A stretch of 64,000 nt of DNA from Atriophallophorus winterbourni (lineage: Eukaryota > Platyhelminthes > Trematoda > Plagiorchiida > Microphallidae): assembly GCA_013407085.1 (NCBI GenBank), contig JACCGJ010018177.1, positions 38,150 through 102,149 on the forward strand, given 5' to 3'. The notes below the pieces were generated by a model, which saw only the letters and a list, made by a program, of their open reading frames with translations, made no database searches and had not been told where the DNA came from. Positions 47,349 to 59,027 of the stretch are shown piece by piece; positions within the stretch are counted from its first letter, which is position 1, and each line of letters begins with the position of its first letter. The translations under genes and the position numbers were made by a program.

Positions 47349-50300
47349 CTGTGATATGAGTAACGAATCGTGATTAGTTTTGTGAAAAAACTATGAGGCA
47401 TACTAAAGTAAAACCATTAAGGTTAAATACAGAGCATTCCATGTGAGTTCTGAGAAATTTTCGATTTAATAGAAAAACGTTTTGCAAATGTGCCGTTTTC
47501 GCGTTAATTAAACTCAGCATTCAAACGTAGTACCTTTAATTACGTGTGTTATTCTGACTCACGCAGATGCCAGTCCTATTATTCTACCATAAATTTTCTC
47601 GTAGCAGTAATACTGCTAGGATACTTGCGAAACGTTATTCACATTGTTGCAGCAAACCGTACAAACCATTTTGTGGTTTGATTTGCTACTCAGGCATTCT
47701 ACTCGTTTGCACTTACTGAAATAATTAATTACTTTAGGTTACTTTACGCGAATTAGATGAATTTATTGATAAATACTAATGGTGTTCATTAAATTAAATT
47801 CTGAAACGATTTGGGCGAAAGGTGAATTCTAAACATTTTTTAACACAATTCATCAGAGACAAAAATTGTACCTTACACCTTGAAGTCTGATCCAGTATAA
47901 CAAACTGATGTCAAGTTCCGGCCTGACTATCAGGCTATCTTGGCCAAGAGAAACTACAGAATTTGAGTATATGCCTTAATCAATGCAAAATCAAACTTTT
48001 GTCGTTTTTCAATCGTGGAAATATTCAAGTCCATTAGGGAACTTCAATCGGTTTTTCATAGATATAAATGCATTTAATGAGATTTTATGCACTGAATTTA
48101 CAGTTTTACTAAGAATATTTTGAAATCTCTAGATTTTTGCGGCAAGAGAGAGAAGCATCTCAAAACGATACGAAAAAGATAAGACCGTTTCCGTTGTTAT
48201 GTAATAGCAAGAAAACCTGACGTCAAATTGAATAAATAGAAGAACACATGAAATAAACAGTTTTTATTATTATTCGTAATATTATTAATAACAATTACAT
48301 GACCGTATTAATTTATTGACAAAAAAGGGCACAAAAATCGATGAAATGTATATGAATACAATAAGAAATATATTGATGGCTTCACTGTATGCAAATTTCT
48401 TCGCCATTTTATGGTTGATAACTTTAACTAAAAAATATAGTGTACTCAACATTTCGAGAACGCGAAAAAATCATCAACCATTGACTACTTTATCCGAATT
48501 TAAAGAATTTCTGTGTGCGCATTTTTAGTAATATGATACAGAACTTCTTTGAACGAACAACAGTCTTCATGTGATAATCTATAGTGATCTACAGAAATAT
48601 GGATTGAAATCGTGTTCAGAATTTGAGCATATTTTTGAAGTGTTTGATTAATCTTATACGAACTCGAGTATAGTGGCTATGAAATCTCATTATAATGCAC
48701 ATTATTTGAAAGTCAATGATGCTTTCCTACTTGTTCACAAATTTAGATTAAATGCATATATAATTCGAGGTGTTGGCATCAAAAATCAGCGTATCTATGA
48801 TAACCAAACTGTATATTTCCCGCCTTTATAAATTATCACACCCCGAACTATTTCTAATTATTTTGTGTCATATTTTATGTCATTTGTGTATTTGATAATT
48901 TTTATCGATATAATGCAATTCATAGTAAAGAAATAATGAACATTTTTAGGGTAAAGTGCATTTCCAGACTAAATCTGGTGTTAAATCGAATAAAATGTGG
49001 CACATTAATGCTTCTTAACTTCAAAACATTTTGAGTTATTTCTACAAAAGGTGCAATGTGCATTTAAATGGTGATTAATATAAATGTAACCGGAATGGTA
49101 TGAATGATAACGATATTAAAATAATAATAATGGTTTGGATTATAAATGCGCACATTTCTTTATATAAACTAGTGTGAGCTCAATTCTCAGAAATTCAAAC
49201 GTTTTTGAGCCCAAAATGTAAATTTATCAAGCTCTGCTTTAACTGATAATGTGAATTGATAATTTTTACAGTAACTGGATTGTGTGTATGCAAACGTTTA
49301 ATCACAAATAAAGTGCAAGTTTTTTTTACGAAGATATCATTATTGGATAATTTTTCTATAAATGAAGATAAATATTTTCAGCATAATGTTCAAACAAATT
49401 CATTTTATAAAACTTAGAGTAACAATATATATGTTGATGATTGCGAACTCGAATTGTGGTTTTTATTTCGGTTTGGAGCGTGATAAACTATAATTTAAAA
49501 CAAATTTATTTTGAAATATCTCATAAACACACTTTTGCGACTCATTCAGGTGATTGCAGCTCATTGATCATTGATTAGTTAAAAATTTAATATTTCATTA
49601 ATAGTATTATTTCTATATCTTATATAAATTTAGTTGAACTGAGATCTATGCTTCTTGAAATCATTATGTGTGTGATGATATAAATATCGAAGTAAATTAT
49701 TAAAAAGTATATTTATTAGTTGATTCATGCAGCCCTTTGTTGAGAACTTCGTCACTGTTTGAATTCTTGTTTAAAATATTTTGAATGTTTCCATTCCAGG
49801 AAAGCGAATAGCTTGAAAATGCTTGTCAGGTGTATATGTAAGAAGGTGAACGCCAGAATGCAACTAAAAGAAGGTCAGCGTGGCAAGATATCGAGGAGTC
49901 TTGTTCGGATAATTGAAGAAAAGATTCAGTTCGGAATGTGAATAATTCAAATTGTTCACCATATCGTATTGAATCACTCAGCCGTGAACGTTTCATTAAT
50001 AATCACGAAGAAGTCGCATTAACATTATGAGACCCACTGTTTCAACGAATAACATGAATATTGTTAACGGAAATATCAAATTAAAATCAGTTATTGTGTA
50101 AGTTTGTCCAATTTGCTTACAACACATTGAGCAACTGATTTTTTATGAACAAAAAGATGAATTGAGCGTTTTTGCTCACGTATATACGTAATTCTTTTTG
50201 CTAATATATTAACAATAAAAACAATTGTTAAAATGCACTTTCAGATACAATGCAGCAATCACGTGATAGAACATATCACTCACACGTAATATAATGGTTT

Positions 50301-50564
50301 TAATCTCACTGCAACACATAAGTTTGCCATTTTGTTTTTGAATTCATTTTATGGTGTAAGAAAGAAAACAATATTCAAATTATTACGCATATTGAAGGTA
50401 CAATTTCAAACCGTTCAAACAATTTAGGCATATTGAAAACGCTACTCAAAAACCTAATGACATTAAATTATTTAGTGTTCCAAAATAACGAATATCAGGA
50501 TTTTGTATCACATTTAACTTAGTTGCATATTTTATTCTTTGTAATTTATATCATTTTTAATCAA
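47349..50564. other. unassigned; may contain upstream kinesin sequence
   Basis: AT-rich with no supported gene. The start codon and VRxRP strand of the kinesin must lie upstream on the minus strand. I searched by eye and did not find them here, so they may be beyond the window. Confidence 0.45.
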
Positions 50565-50735
50565 TTCGTTTGCGGTTCAGTTCAGTTTGCACAGGACAGT
50601 ATGTGGCTGACAAGCCAATCGAGTGTCCCGAATTTCTTTCGGTGGAAAGCTGCGGAAAAGCGCCCACCACTGCCAAAGGGTCAATCTTCTTTCTCCGTGT
50701 GGAACCTCTGATGGTCGTAGGACTAGGAGAATGTA
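50565..50735 (+). repeat. unnamed dispersed repeat, copy 1
   Basis: It matches the reverse complement of 57430-57660: TTCAGTTCAGTT, GGCTGACAAGCCAATCGAG, CGGTGGAAAGCTGCGG and CCACCACTGCCAAAG all have clear counterparts. The copies have diverged at many positions. The frame fragments (such as PEFLSVESCGK) look like decayed coding or antisense sequence; the family is not identified. Confidence 0.7.
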
Positions 50736-51119
50736 CAAGCATATTTTGTATCATCTTGATTTGTAAATTTTAAAAATTTTATTTTACTTCGAATATTGAT
50801 AGGAGTAAATTAATATTATTTTTTCATTGTTAACATTGATATCTCATTAACTCATTAACTCAGTTAACTTTATTCATCTGCTAATTACTATGGTTTATTG
50901 ACAATATATTAAATATACTCAATTTCCAGGCGCATTACACGATACAGTCTGGTTGTCTCGGTTTTTAGTGGTCCTGCTTTTCCGTTGCTTACAGGGAGTA
51001 TGATTCTTTGATAAAAATTCATATCTTGGACAAGATATGAATCTGAATCTATATTTTGTGTGGATCTATCAAGAGCACAGGCGCTTGAAAATCCAATCCT
51101 TAAGTTCCACTAAAAGGTT

Positions 51120-51498
51120 TATGGCATTTTTCTGTAAACATTTTTGTTTATATCAATCAATGTACACTTTTTGAATTGTACCCGGACTTTACGAATAGAA
51201 ATTTTCGTCCGCTTGGAGTTGCTCTTTTCCTCTCCCTTGATACCCGTACTGCGTGCTTCGAATTCTGGATGTGGATTGTGGAAACATTGCTTGCTTGCTA
51301 TAAAAAGACCGCTCGATATTTCAGCCGCACCTTAGATTTACCGCGGTTGCTTCGGTGATAATACTTTGATGTCTGGACCGGAGTAGTCAATTGCCAAGCC
51401 GGGGAGAATCGCTTTCAATTCAATCGAAGAATTATTGTGAGTGGTTACCTTTTTACTTTTTACACACACTGTAATTTCACGTAGCCTGAACCACCACA
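51120..51498 (+). repeat. 5' LTR
   Basis: It starts TATGGCATTTTTCTG and ends CCACCACA. A TATA-like TATAAAAAG lies near 51299, a likely promoter. It matches 55593-55973 along its whole length with about 5% differences and a 2-bp length difference near the 3' end. Confidence 0.93.
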
Positions 51499-51516
51499 AT
51501 TTAGTGAGCCCGATTG
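51499..51516 (+). promoter_or_regulatory. primer-binding site
   Basis: TTAGTGAGCCCGA, immediately inside the 5' LTR, matches the CsRn1-group tRNA-Trp-type site (TGGTGACCCCGA) at 10 of 12 bases. It would prime minus-strand cDNA synthesis. Confidence 0.65.
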
Positions 51517-51581
51517 TTTTCGCTATAGCATACTCCCCACTATTTTGATTTTGTAGCATATTTTTACATTTTTTCGTCAAT

Positions 51582-52387
51582 ATGGACAGTATTCCACAGG
51601 CAGCACCTATCCCAGCAGATATTTGTCATTTATCACTTCCTGAGTTTGGCGTAACAAACCCTAGATTATGGTTCGCTCAAGTAGAAGCTATTTTCGAAAC
51701 TCGACGCATTACTAGCCAAAAAACAATGTACTGTTAGGCCATAGGAAGTTTACCACACGCAGTCGCATCCTAAGTTGCTGATATCATATACAACAGACCT
51801 GCAGATAAACGTATGATGTACTGAAATCAGCTCTGATATCGCGTATAGCAGCATCTGATGAGAAAAACTTACGCAAATTACTCTCGGGTATCGAACTAGG
51901 TGACAATACATCGTCGCAACTCCTTCGCCGAATGATCGAGTTACATGGTACAACAGCAGTTGGCGAACCTATTTTAAAAGAATTGTGGCTGCAAAGACTA
52001 CCCAACGATGTTCGAAAAGCACTTTCGGTGGTCAAAGAAGATTACAAGTTAGATAAGCTTGCTGCCATCGCCGATCGAGTGTATGAAAATCATAAGCCAA
52101 CCATTGCAGTAGTACAATCGCCTCATAACTCAACTCCTTCAACTTTAGAATCAGAGATCTCCGAGTTGAAATCGCGACTCGACGAACTTTGCATGCACAT
52201 ACGTACTTCACGAAATGATCGATCTCGGTCATCACAGAGACACAGTCCGAATGGACGATATTCACGAAGTCGGAGTAGTCTTTGCTATTACCACCGCAGA
52301 TTCGGTGAACGCGCCTACAGATGCACCAGACCCTGCAGTTTTGTTTCCAAATCTAACGAGCAGGGAAACGATTATGCCAGGCAGTAG
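51582..52387 (+). pseudogene. gag of LTR element, broken
   Basis: It opens MDSIPQAAPIPADICHLSLP and EFGVTNPRLWFAQVEAIFE, the N-terminus typical of CsRn1-group gag. Stops interrupt it near 51736 and 51770, and a one-base shift near 51810 moves the frame. The rest (51932-52387) continues through IELHGTTAVGEPILKELWLQ and coiled SEISELKSRLDEL to an unusual CHCC zinc knuckle, CYYHRRFGERAYRCTRPC. It then stops at 52387. Gag would form the particle and bind element RNA; this copy cannot make it whole. Confidence 0.88.
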
Positions 52388-52398
52388 GAACGGCTGCA

Positions 52399-54453
52399 TT
52401 GCCTGGCAACAAAGTTAGTCGTCTCCTCTATATCTCTGACAACACAATGAAATTGCGTTTTCTGGTAGACGCCGGTGCGGAACTCAGCGTCATCCCACCT
52501 ACCGAAACCGAACGCAAGTGTTCGTCGGGATTGACCCTTAACGCGGCCAACGGTACTCGGATAGCCACTAATGGTCATCGGTCCCTCGCGGTAGACCTGG
52601 GCTTACGAAGATCGTTCCACTTGGTGTTCACCATTGGAGAAGTGAAAACTCCGATTTTGGGTGCAGATTTGTTGTCCAATTTCAACATCGCGGTGGACAT
52701 AAGACAACGAAGGCTTATTGATAACACCACGAAGTTAAATTCAATAGGCAAATACCATTACACATCCATACAGTCTATTCAAGTTTTGACTCCACTCGTC
52801 ACCCAGCCTTGTAAGGAACTCATAGTCCAGTTTCCAGGGATCTTCAAACCAAAGTCATTCACAAATGTGGTCAAACACCAGGTCGAACACCACATTGTCA
52901 CATGTGGCCCTCCAGTTTTTGCCAAACCACGTAGACTAGCTCCAAACAAACTGGCGATCGCCAAACAAGAGTTTGAACATATGTTGGAGCTAGGAATCAT
53001 CCGCCCGTCGACCTCACCATTGGCTTCTCCACTACATATGGTTGAAAAAAGTACCGCAGATACGTGGCGCCCATGCGGAGATTATAGGGCACTTAATCGC
53101 ATTACGGTACCAGACCGTTACCCCATTCCACACATCCACGATTTTACGGCGCCCCTAAACGGAAAAACCGTGTTCTTGAAGCTTGACCTAGTACGCGCCT
53201 ATCACCAAATCCTAGTTGCGAAGGAAGATATCCCTAAAACGGCTGTCACGACACCATTTGGCTTATATGAATTCGTACGAATGCCATTTGGTCTCCGAAA
53301 TGCCGCACAAACTTTCCAGCGTTTTATGGATCAAGTATTTAAGGGATTGCCCTTCGTATACGTTTATATTGATGACGTGCTAATTGCTAGCAACACATCG
53401 ACAGAACATGTTGAGCATCTTCGAGAGGTTTTTCAGCGCCTATCTCAGTATGGTATTGTCATGAATCCCGATAAATGCATCTTTCATGTGGAAACACTAG
53501 ACTTTATCGGTCACCGCATCGATTCCACCGGAATTAAACCCGTTGAACAGAAAGTCTCTGCCATCCGCGATTATCCATGCCCGAGTTCAATCCGCCAGCT
53601 GCGTCGATTTCTGGGCCTAGTCAACTACTACAGACGATTGATTCCCCATTGCGCGAAGTTAGCTCAACCGCTTACAGATTTACTTCGCTGCAAAGAAAGA
53701 AATTTTTCAATGAATCCACAAGCGATCGAAGCTTTTGACGCGCTTAAATCCGCTTTTGAGCAGGCGACAACTATGACTTATATATCAGCTGAGACAGATG
53801 CTCGTTTATCGCTTGTTACCGATGCATCAAACGAAGCGGTAGGCGCAGTACTCCAACAAGAGGTGGATTACAGGATTAGACCCATAGCCTTCTTCTCACG
53901 CCGACTGCAGCCAGCGCAGACAAGATATAGTACCTTTGGTCGCGAGCTCCTCGCTGTGTATTATTCCATTCGCCATTTCCGGCATTTACTCGAAGGTCGC
54001 AGTTTCACGGTTTACACCGACCACAAACCGCTAACGTTTGCACTCGCCACAACTTCCGATCGTTATTCACCGCGAGAGATCCGTCAATTAGACTACATCT
54101 CCCAATTAACGAGCGACATTCGTTACCTATCCGGCTCGTCAAACACAGTGGCGGATACGTTTTCTCGGATCCAACTGTGTGCCATCGACCTGCCTGGAAT
54201 CGATTTGGAACAACTAGCACGTTCGCAGCAATCTGTTCCGGTACTAAGTCGCTATGAAACTTCAGAGATGGGAAAAATCCGCCGAATCCCGATATCCGAT
54301 TCTCCACATTACCTGGTTTGTGACATGACAACAGGAAAACCGCGTCCGATTGTCCCCTCAGACATGAGACGTAGAGTTTTTGACCACTTGCATGGTTTAT
54401 CACATCCTGGAGTAAGAGCGACACGAACATTAATCAGTTCTCACTACCTCTGA
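52399..54453 (+). CDS. pol, protease-RT-RNase H part (long intact frame)
   Basis: A 684-codon frame. Residues about 18-95 are an aspartic protease, with [13 protein letters not shown] where D-T/S-G is usual and a later ILGADLL. RT spans about 200-380: [40 protein letters not shown] and the catalytic YIDDVLIAS near 320. RNase H spans about 470-590: [33 protein letters not shown]. It ends in the integrase zinc-binding region ([12 protein letters not shown]) at a frameshift near 54450. The start at 52399 is simply the first ATG after the gag stop; the true gag-pol expression mechanism is not visible in this damaged copy. Confidence 0.93.
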   Translation: MPGNKVSRLLYISDNTMKLRFLVDAGAELSVIPPTETERKCSSGLTLNAANGTRIATNGHRSLAVDLGLRRSFHLVFTIGEVKTPILGADLLSNFNIAVDIRQRRLIDNTTKLNSIGKYHYTSIQSIQVLTPLVTQPCKELIVQFPGIFKPKSFTNVVKHQVEHHIVTCGPPVFAKPRRLAPNKLAIAKQEFEHMLELGIIRPSTSPLASPLHMVEKSTADTWRPCGDYRALNRITVPDRYPIPHIHDFTAPLNGKTVFLKLDLVRAYHQILVAKEDIPKTAVTTPFGLYEFVRMPFGLRNAAQTFQRFMDQVFKGLPFVYVYIDDVLIASNTSTEHVEHLREVFQRLSQYGIVMNPDKCIFHVETLDFIGHRIDSTGIKPVEQKVSAIRDYPCPSSIRQLRRFLGLVNYYRRLIPHCAKLAQPLTDLLRCKERNFSMNPQAIEAFDALKSAFEQATTMTYISAETDARLSLVTDASNEAVGAVLQQEVDYRIRPIAFFSRRLQPAQTRYSTFGRELLAVYYSIRHFRHLLEGRSFTVYTDHKPLTFALATTSDRYSPREIRQLDYISQLTSDIRYLSGSSNTVADTFSRIQLCAIDLPGIDLEQLARSQQSVPVLSRYETSEMGKIRRIPISDSPHYLVCDMTTGKPRPIVPSDMRRRVFDHLHGLSHPGVRATRTLISSHYL

Positions 54454-54454
54454 C

Positions 54455-55355
54455 ATGCATAAAGACATACAACTTTGGACAAAAAGTTGCTTGCGATGTC
54501 AACAGAGCAAGGTTGAACGACACACTATCAGCTACCCTGGTACGTTCCCACCTGTTACTGAACGTTTCCAACAAGTGCATTTGGATCTCGTAGGCCCCCT
54601 AGCAGTCTCTAACGGATGTTGCTACATACTTACCTTCATTGATCGTTTTACGCGTTGGCCAATGGCAGTAGCAATCCCTGATATCAGTGCAGAAACTGTT
54701 GCTGAAGCTTTTGTTCAGAACTGGATCAGTAATTTTGGCGTGCCAAGCACGATCACTACTGACAGAGGTTCCCAATTCCAATCTACGCTTTTTAAGGAAC
54801 TGAACAACATGCTCAGTACGAATCACACTTAGACTACAGCCTACCAACCTTCTTCGAACGGCTTAGTTGAAAGATTTCAACGCCAACTGAAAGCCGCACT
54901 CATGTGTCATGGGAATACTGAACGTTGGTCCGAGACACTACCCCTAGTACTTCTTGGTATACGTAACGCAGTGAAAGAAGACCTAGGGTGTTCAGCTGCT
55001 GAAATGGTGTACAGTAGTACACTTATCCTTCCAGACGAATCCCCGACATCTTCCGACTCATCATTGTACCTTACTGTGCCACAATATGTCAACCGCCTTC
55101 GCAGCTTCATGAAAAACTTACGGGCTACTCCAACTCGACAGCATGAGCAACCCAGCTACATTTCACCTGACTTGAATACTTGCGACTTCTTTTGTGCGGG
55201 TAGATCATGTACGTCGACCGCTACAGCCGCCATACATAGGGCCGTACAAGGTAATCAACAGGTATCCAAAATACTTCGTTATTGACCGCAACACGAGACA
55301 GTCAGCGTCGATCGTTTGAAAGTAGCCTACGTCGAACCGGCACCAGAGGCGAAAT
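54455..55355 (+). pseudogene. pol, integrase part, broken
   Basis: It continues pol in the next frame: [20 protein letters not shown] (the CxxC of the H2C2 finger), then the DDE core with [16 protein letters not shown] and NGLVERFQRQLKAAL. A TAG after STNHT (near 54830) interrupts the core between the second Asp and Glu. A C-terminal GPY/F module (PPYIGPYKVINRYPK) is readable near 55225-55285 after a frameshift, and another shift follows before YVEPAPEA and the stop near 55355. Confidence 0.88.
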
Positions 55356-55580
55356 AAAATACCCCGAACGTTGCTCCTCAAGATTTTGTCCCTCCATCAC
55401 CCAAACCGGAGCTCACCGGTACTCCCGATCCCTCAAGGGAACCCCCTTCACCCCCGTGTATCAAACAAACCGACCCTAACAGGCAAACCCGATCTGGTCG
55501 TAGAGTCCATTTTCCATCAAAGTTTGATGAATTCACAGCCTAACGATTTCTTCGAGCGTCTTATTTAGGCCCGGCGCTCT

Positions 55581-55592
55581 AGGGGGGAGTAC
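55581..55592 (+). promoter_or_regulatory. polypurine tract
   Basis: AGGGGGGAGTAC directly precedes the 3' LTR and would prime plus-strand DNA synthesis. Confidence 0.85.
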
Positions 55593-55973
55593 TATGGCAT
55601 TTTTCTGTAAACATTTTTGTTTGTATCAATCATTGTACACTTTTCGAATTGTACCCGGACTTTACGAATAGAAATTTTCGTCCGCTCGGAGTTGCTCTTC
55701 TCCTCTCCCTTAATACCCGTACTGCGTGCTTCGAATTCTGGCTGTGGATTGAGAAAAGGTTGCTTGCTTGCTATAAAAAGACCGCTCGATATTTCAGCCG
55801 CACCTTAGATTTACCGCGGTTGCTTCGGTGATAATACTTTGACGTCTGGACCAGAGTAGTCAATTGCCAAGCCAAGGAGAATCGCTTTTAATTCAATCGA
55901 AGAATTATTGTGAGTGGATACCTTTTCACTTTTTATACACATACTGTAATTTCACGTAGCCTGAACCACCACA
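55593..55973 (+). repeat. 3' LTR
   Basis: Counterpart of 51120-51498, from TATGGCATTTTTCTG to CCACCACA, followed by the GGTT target duplication. TATAAAAAG lies near 55772. Confidence 0.93.
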
Positions 55974-56177
55974 GGTTCAAACAGCAAAGAAGGGAAAGCA
56001 GCTGTGCGGCTAACCGATCTCATGGAGTGATTAAGTTCGCATATTTCACGGATGCGTCAGTGACTTTAAAAAAATTTAAACTTCTAATTGGAGACTCAAG
56101 AATGATAAGTTAGCTTTTTTACACAGTTGCTGTTTGAATATCCCGAATCGACATTTGTAATGTGATGTATGGTTTGA

Positions 56178-56438
56178 TTACTTATGTATCATTGGACGGA
56201 ATAGCACGAGCGGCTGGTAAGGAATCTTAGCAAAGAAAGTTGACCAAATTACGGTACAATCTGCACCGATGTATTCAAGACGTCCCTGTTCAGAATTAAA
56301 ATAATAAGTCGCTAAACTAACTCTCTTGGTGAATTGGATTTCATCAAAATCATTCAACCAATGACTATCAAAATCTATATCTGGTCTGTCCAGAGTCCCT
56401 GAGAGCATATACGTCAACGGGAGAAGTATCATGGTCAA
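56178..56438 (-). other. unassigned open frame, possible exon
   Basis: An 86-codon minus-strand frame. After MTMILLPLTYMLSGTLDRP it reads DSHWLNDFDEIQFTKRVSLA, TYYFNSEQGRLEYIGADC and TVIWSTFFAKIPYQP. The composition is protein-like and an acceptor-like TATGCTCTCAG precedes GGACTCTGG, with a possible donor ACC|GTAATT inside. I do not recognise the family. It could be an exon of an unknown gene, part of an unlisted mobile element, or chance. Confidence 0.3.
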
Positions 56439-56749
56439 TGTTTGTAGGTTCAGTAAAACACAGTTGTTGCAAAAAAACCGTCCAAGACATATGGTCCAAG
56501 GAGCCTTTTGATCAGTATCTGCGGTTGAATAGGCCTAACGGTGCCAGTTCATTCCAGTCTCTAACATAGCATCTCAGCAACCATTCACTCCGAAGTCCGC
56601 CAGGGCATTAGATCTATATGGGTCTATAGCAGAGGTCACCGTGGTAAGGTAATGATTATAATGTATATTCTTGTATACACCAAGTCATGTCATACATGAT
56701 CATTTGTTTATATGAACAAGTACATCAAATAAAACAGTGAAATTTTATG

Positions 56750-57230
56750 CTTTTTAGATAGAGTTTCCAAGACACTGGATGAAGGCGTACATGTAGGGGT
56801 CATTTACTTAGACTTGAGTAAGGCCTTCGACTCGGTTAGTCACAGGTTCCTAGGGATGAAGCGCGCGGCCAAAGGCATATCTGGTAAGCTTCACGACTGG
56901 ATAACCAGTTTTCTTCGTGATAGATCCTTCTAGGTCCGTGTAGGCGATACTACCTCTGAATTCGCAACAGTCTAATTTCTTTAGATATCTTCTTCCTTCG
57001 GCGTCGGTGTCTACGGGTTGACCTAATAGAAACTTTCAAAATCGTGAAAGATTTAGGCGACGAGGGTTGTCAAATCTTGTTCTCTCGAGCGATCAACCCG
57101 TCAACTACAGGACATACATTGAAGCTCGCGAAAAAACCACAGCCGTCTGAATCTTAGGCAGCACTTTTTCAGTTAAAGAGTGGTAAGCTTCTGGAACAAG
57201 CTGTCTGAGGAACTAATCGCTTGCAGATCA
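56750..57230 (+). mobile_element. CR1/Jockey-like LINE fragment (RT)
   Basis: The plus-strand frame reads SKTLDEGVHVGVIYLDLSKA, FDSVSHRFLGM and LHDWITSFLRDRSF followed by VRVGDTTS, the RT fingers and first catalytic Asp region of a CR1/Jockey ORF2. A gap then joins RRLRVDLIETFKIVKDLG-like C-terminal sequence near 57020, so the middle of the RT is deleted. This is a dead copy. Confidence 0.8.
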
Positions 57231-57394
57231 ATATGTGCCTTTTGGCATAATCTTCTCCAGACTTTTTCCCATGAGTATACAGGTCGTCTGTCGACAGAAT
57301 TGTCCATTTTTGTTCATTTTGAATTTATATGGTCTTTACCATGATTTTAAAAAATCCTGTTATATAATGCCTCGTTTTAAATGTCATGTTTTAA

Positions 57395-57665
57395 ATGTAC
57401 GCACCAATTTTTCATAGCTTACCTCTCACCGGCTTGGCGAACAGAAACCCTTTCCGTTTTTCACAGTCGCAGTTACAAATTCTAGGACCGAAGTACGACC
57501 TGGTAAACACCTTACGTACCATCGTATACGACGAGGATACCAGAGAAGAATCAACCAACTTTGGCAGAGGTGGGTTCTCCTTTGAAGCTTTCCACCGACA
57601 GAAATTCTGGATGCTCGATTGGCTAATCAGCCATTTACAATTCTGTGCTAACTGAACTGAACTGA
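57395..57665 (-). repeat. unnamed dispersed repeat, copy 2
   Basis: The minus strand reads TTCAGTTCAGTTAGCACAG, GGCTGATTAGCCAATCGAGC, CGGTGGAAAGCTTCAAAGG and CCACCTCTGCCAAAG, paralleling the plus-strand copy at 50565-50735. The open frame contains NCKWLISQSSIQNFCRWKAS. The family is not identified. Confidence 0.7.
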
Positions 57666-58139
57666 ACAAATGTTAAGGTCTAACATGAATACATATTTTT
57701 CGTTAGAAATCAGAAAAAATAGTTGGGTAACATTCGTACAGATGGTAGCTTGTGTAAAACATAAAAATTGATAGATTACCAAAAACATAAATAATAAAAA
57801 TTCTTATTTTTACAAAATAACAGTAAATGTTTGAAATATATCAAAAGGGGGTAATTACAGTTTGGGTGGGTCCGAATCGCAATGTTTATTCATGAATGAT
57901 GTTCGACATGCAATTTCAAACATATATCAGCGGATCGGGAATTCACTCCATCGAGTCCAGAAAAGATGACTGGTATCGTCATTTCAAGAATTGGGAGAGT
58001 GTATTTTGTTGAATTTCAACGATCCTGAAATGTAAATTCTCAAGATAAAAGTTATATGCCACTTTAGATTTTTTTATTCCTAACAAAACTAAAAGCCGTT
58101 AATGCGTATAAGTATAAATTATATATAGTTGTTTTAATG
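57666..58139. other. unassigned sequence
   Basis: AT-rich, no recognised element. Confidence 0.5.
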
Positions 58140-58720
58140 TTAAATATCTCACCCAATTTTCCGGTGTTAAAAATGAGTTGAGTTGCTTTTTGTATTTAGT
58201 TTGTGAAGGGCTCAGTCTTCTATTATTGTGAAGTAAATTCCATAAACGAGAATATTTAGAAATAAAGAACCGACCAAAACTAAGCCGAATAACGTCTCAC
58301 ATGCGGTGAACATGATGCTTGAATGGATTGCCCGTCTGGCATGGTATTAGGACGAAACCAGTAGGAGCTGATGAATGCGCTTCCGTAGGCTTGTCAACGA
58401 AGAAACAGATGCCTCGAAAATACAGTCCCCGTTGAAATTCCCTGCATCCCCAGGGTTGAAGGCAAATGGACTGAGCTGGATAAAGCTGGGTGGTGTTACA
58501 AGTAGGGCTGGTAAGAACCTTGTCTGATAGAGTTCATGTTGGACAGTTAGTGCTCATTGCTGGGGCTACCTGGTAGGTTAACGACCAGCGTCGGTGGTCC
58601 GTGTATGTCTTTGCGTCAGTAGCAAGTGTGCCTATGTACCTGAGGGGGTCAGTAGAAGAAAAAATATCTCTGGTACATGGGTTTAAGGTCACAAACGAGT
58701 GATAAATACGAAGTAGGAAA
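58140..58720 (-). mobile_element. LINE fragment, ORF2 C-terminus (probable)
   Basis: The minus strand reads DVIRLSFGRFFISKYSRLWN then LLHNNRRLSPSQTKYKKQLN, matching the FFxxR...WNxLP...S...FKxxL pattern at the C-terminus of CR1/Jockey-type ORF2. The part at 58300-58720 is less AT-rich and looks like further decayed element sequence, but I cannot align it to a domain. Confidence 0.55.
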
Positions 58721-59027
58721 TACGAAGTAGGTGAAATACACCAGTCGGTAGATACATGTTAAATCTGCACTACATTAATCGCATCCTCCCCATTTGCATA
58801 TTTCGATGCAAACTAGATAAAACTTATTACTGTGTGACATTAAGCTAAAAAACAACTTTTTTACCCTGTAAATTTACCATCCTTTATTAAACGGAAAAAT
58901 GTTCAAAAGTTCCGCTTGATAAGGTCATTTTTACAATTAATTTATTTCCTACACATTGATAACTTGATCATGTTCTACATGCCTTGGTTCACAAAGAATA
59001 TAGTATTAATATTATAGTCGGCTAACC

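Larger units (their letters stand above)
51116..55977 (+). mobile_element. Ty3/Gypsy LTR retrotransposon, CsRn1/Boudicca type, defective
   Basis: A complete-length element: TSD GGTT (51116-51119 and 55974-55977), 5' LTR 51120-51498, primer-binding site, gag, pol with the order protease-RT-RNase H-integrase, polypurine tract, and 3' LTR 55593-55973. The CHCC zinc knuckle in gag and a PBS resembling the tRNA-Trp type point to the CsRn1 group known from flukes and schistosomes. Gag has two stops and a frameshift; pol has at least two frameshifts and one stop. The LTRs differ at roughly 20 positions in about 380, so the insertion is not recent. It lies outside the recovered kinesin exons. Confidence 0.93.
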
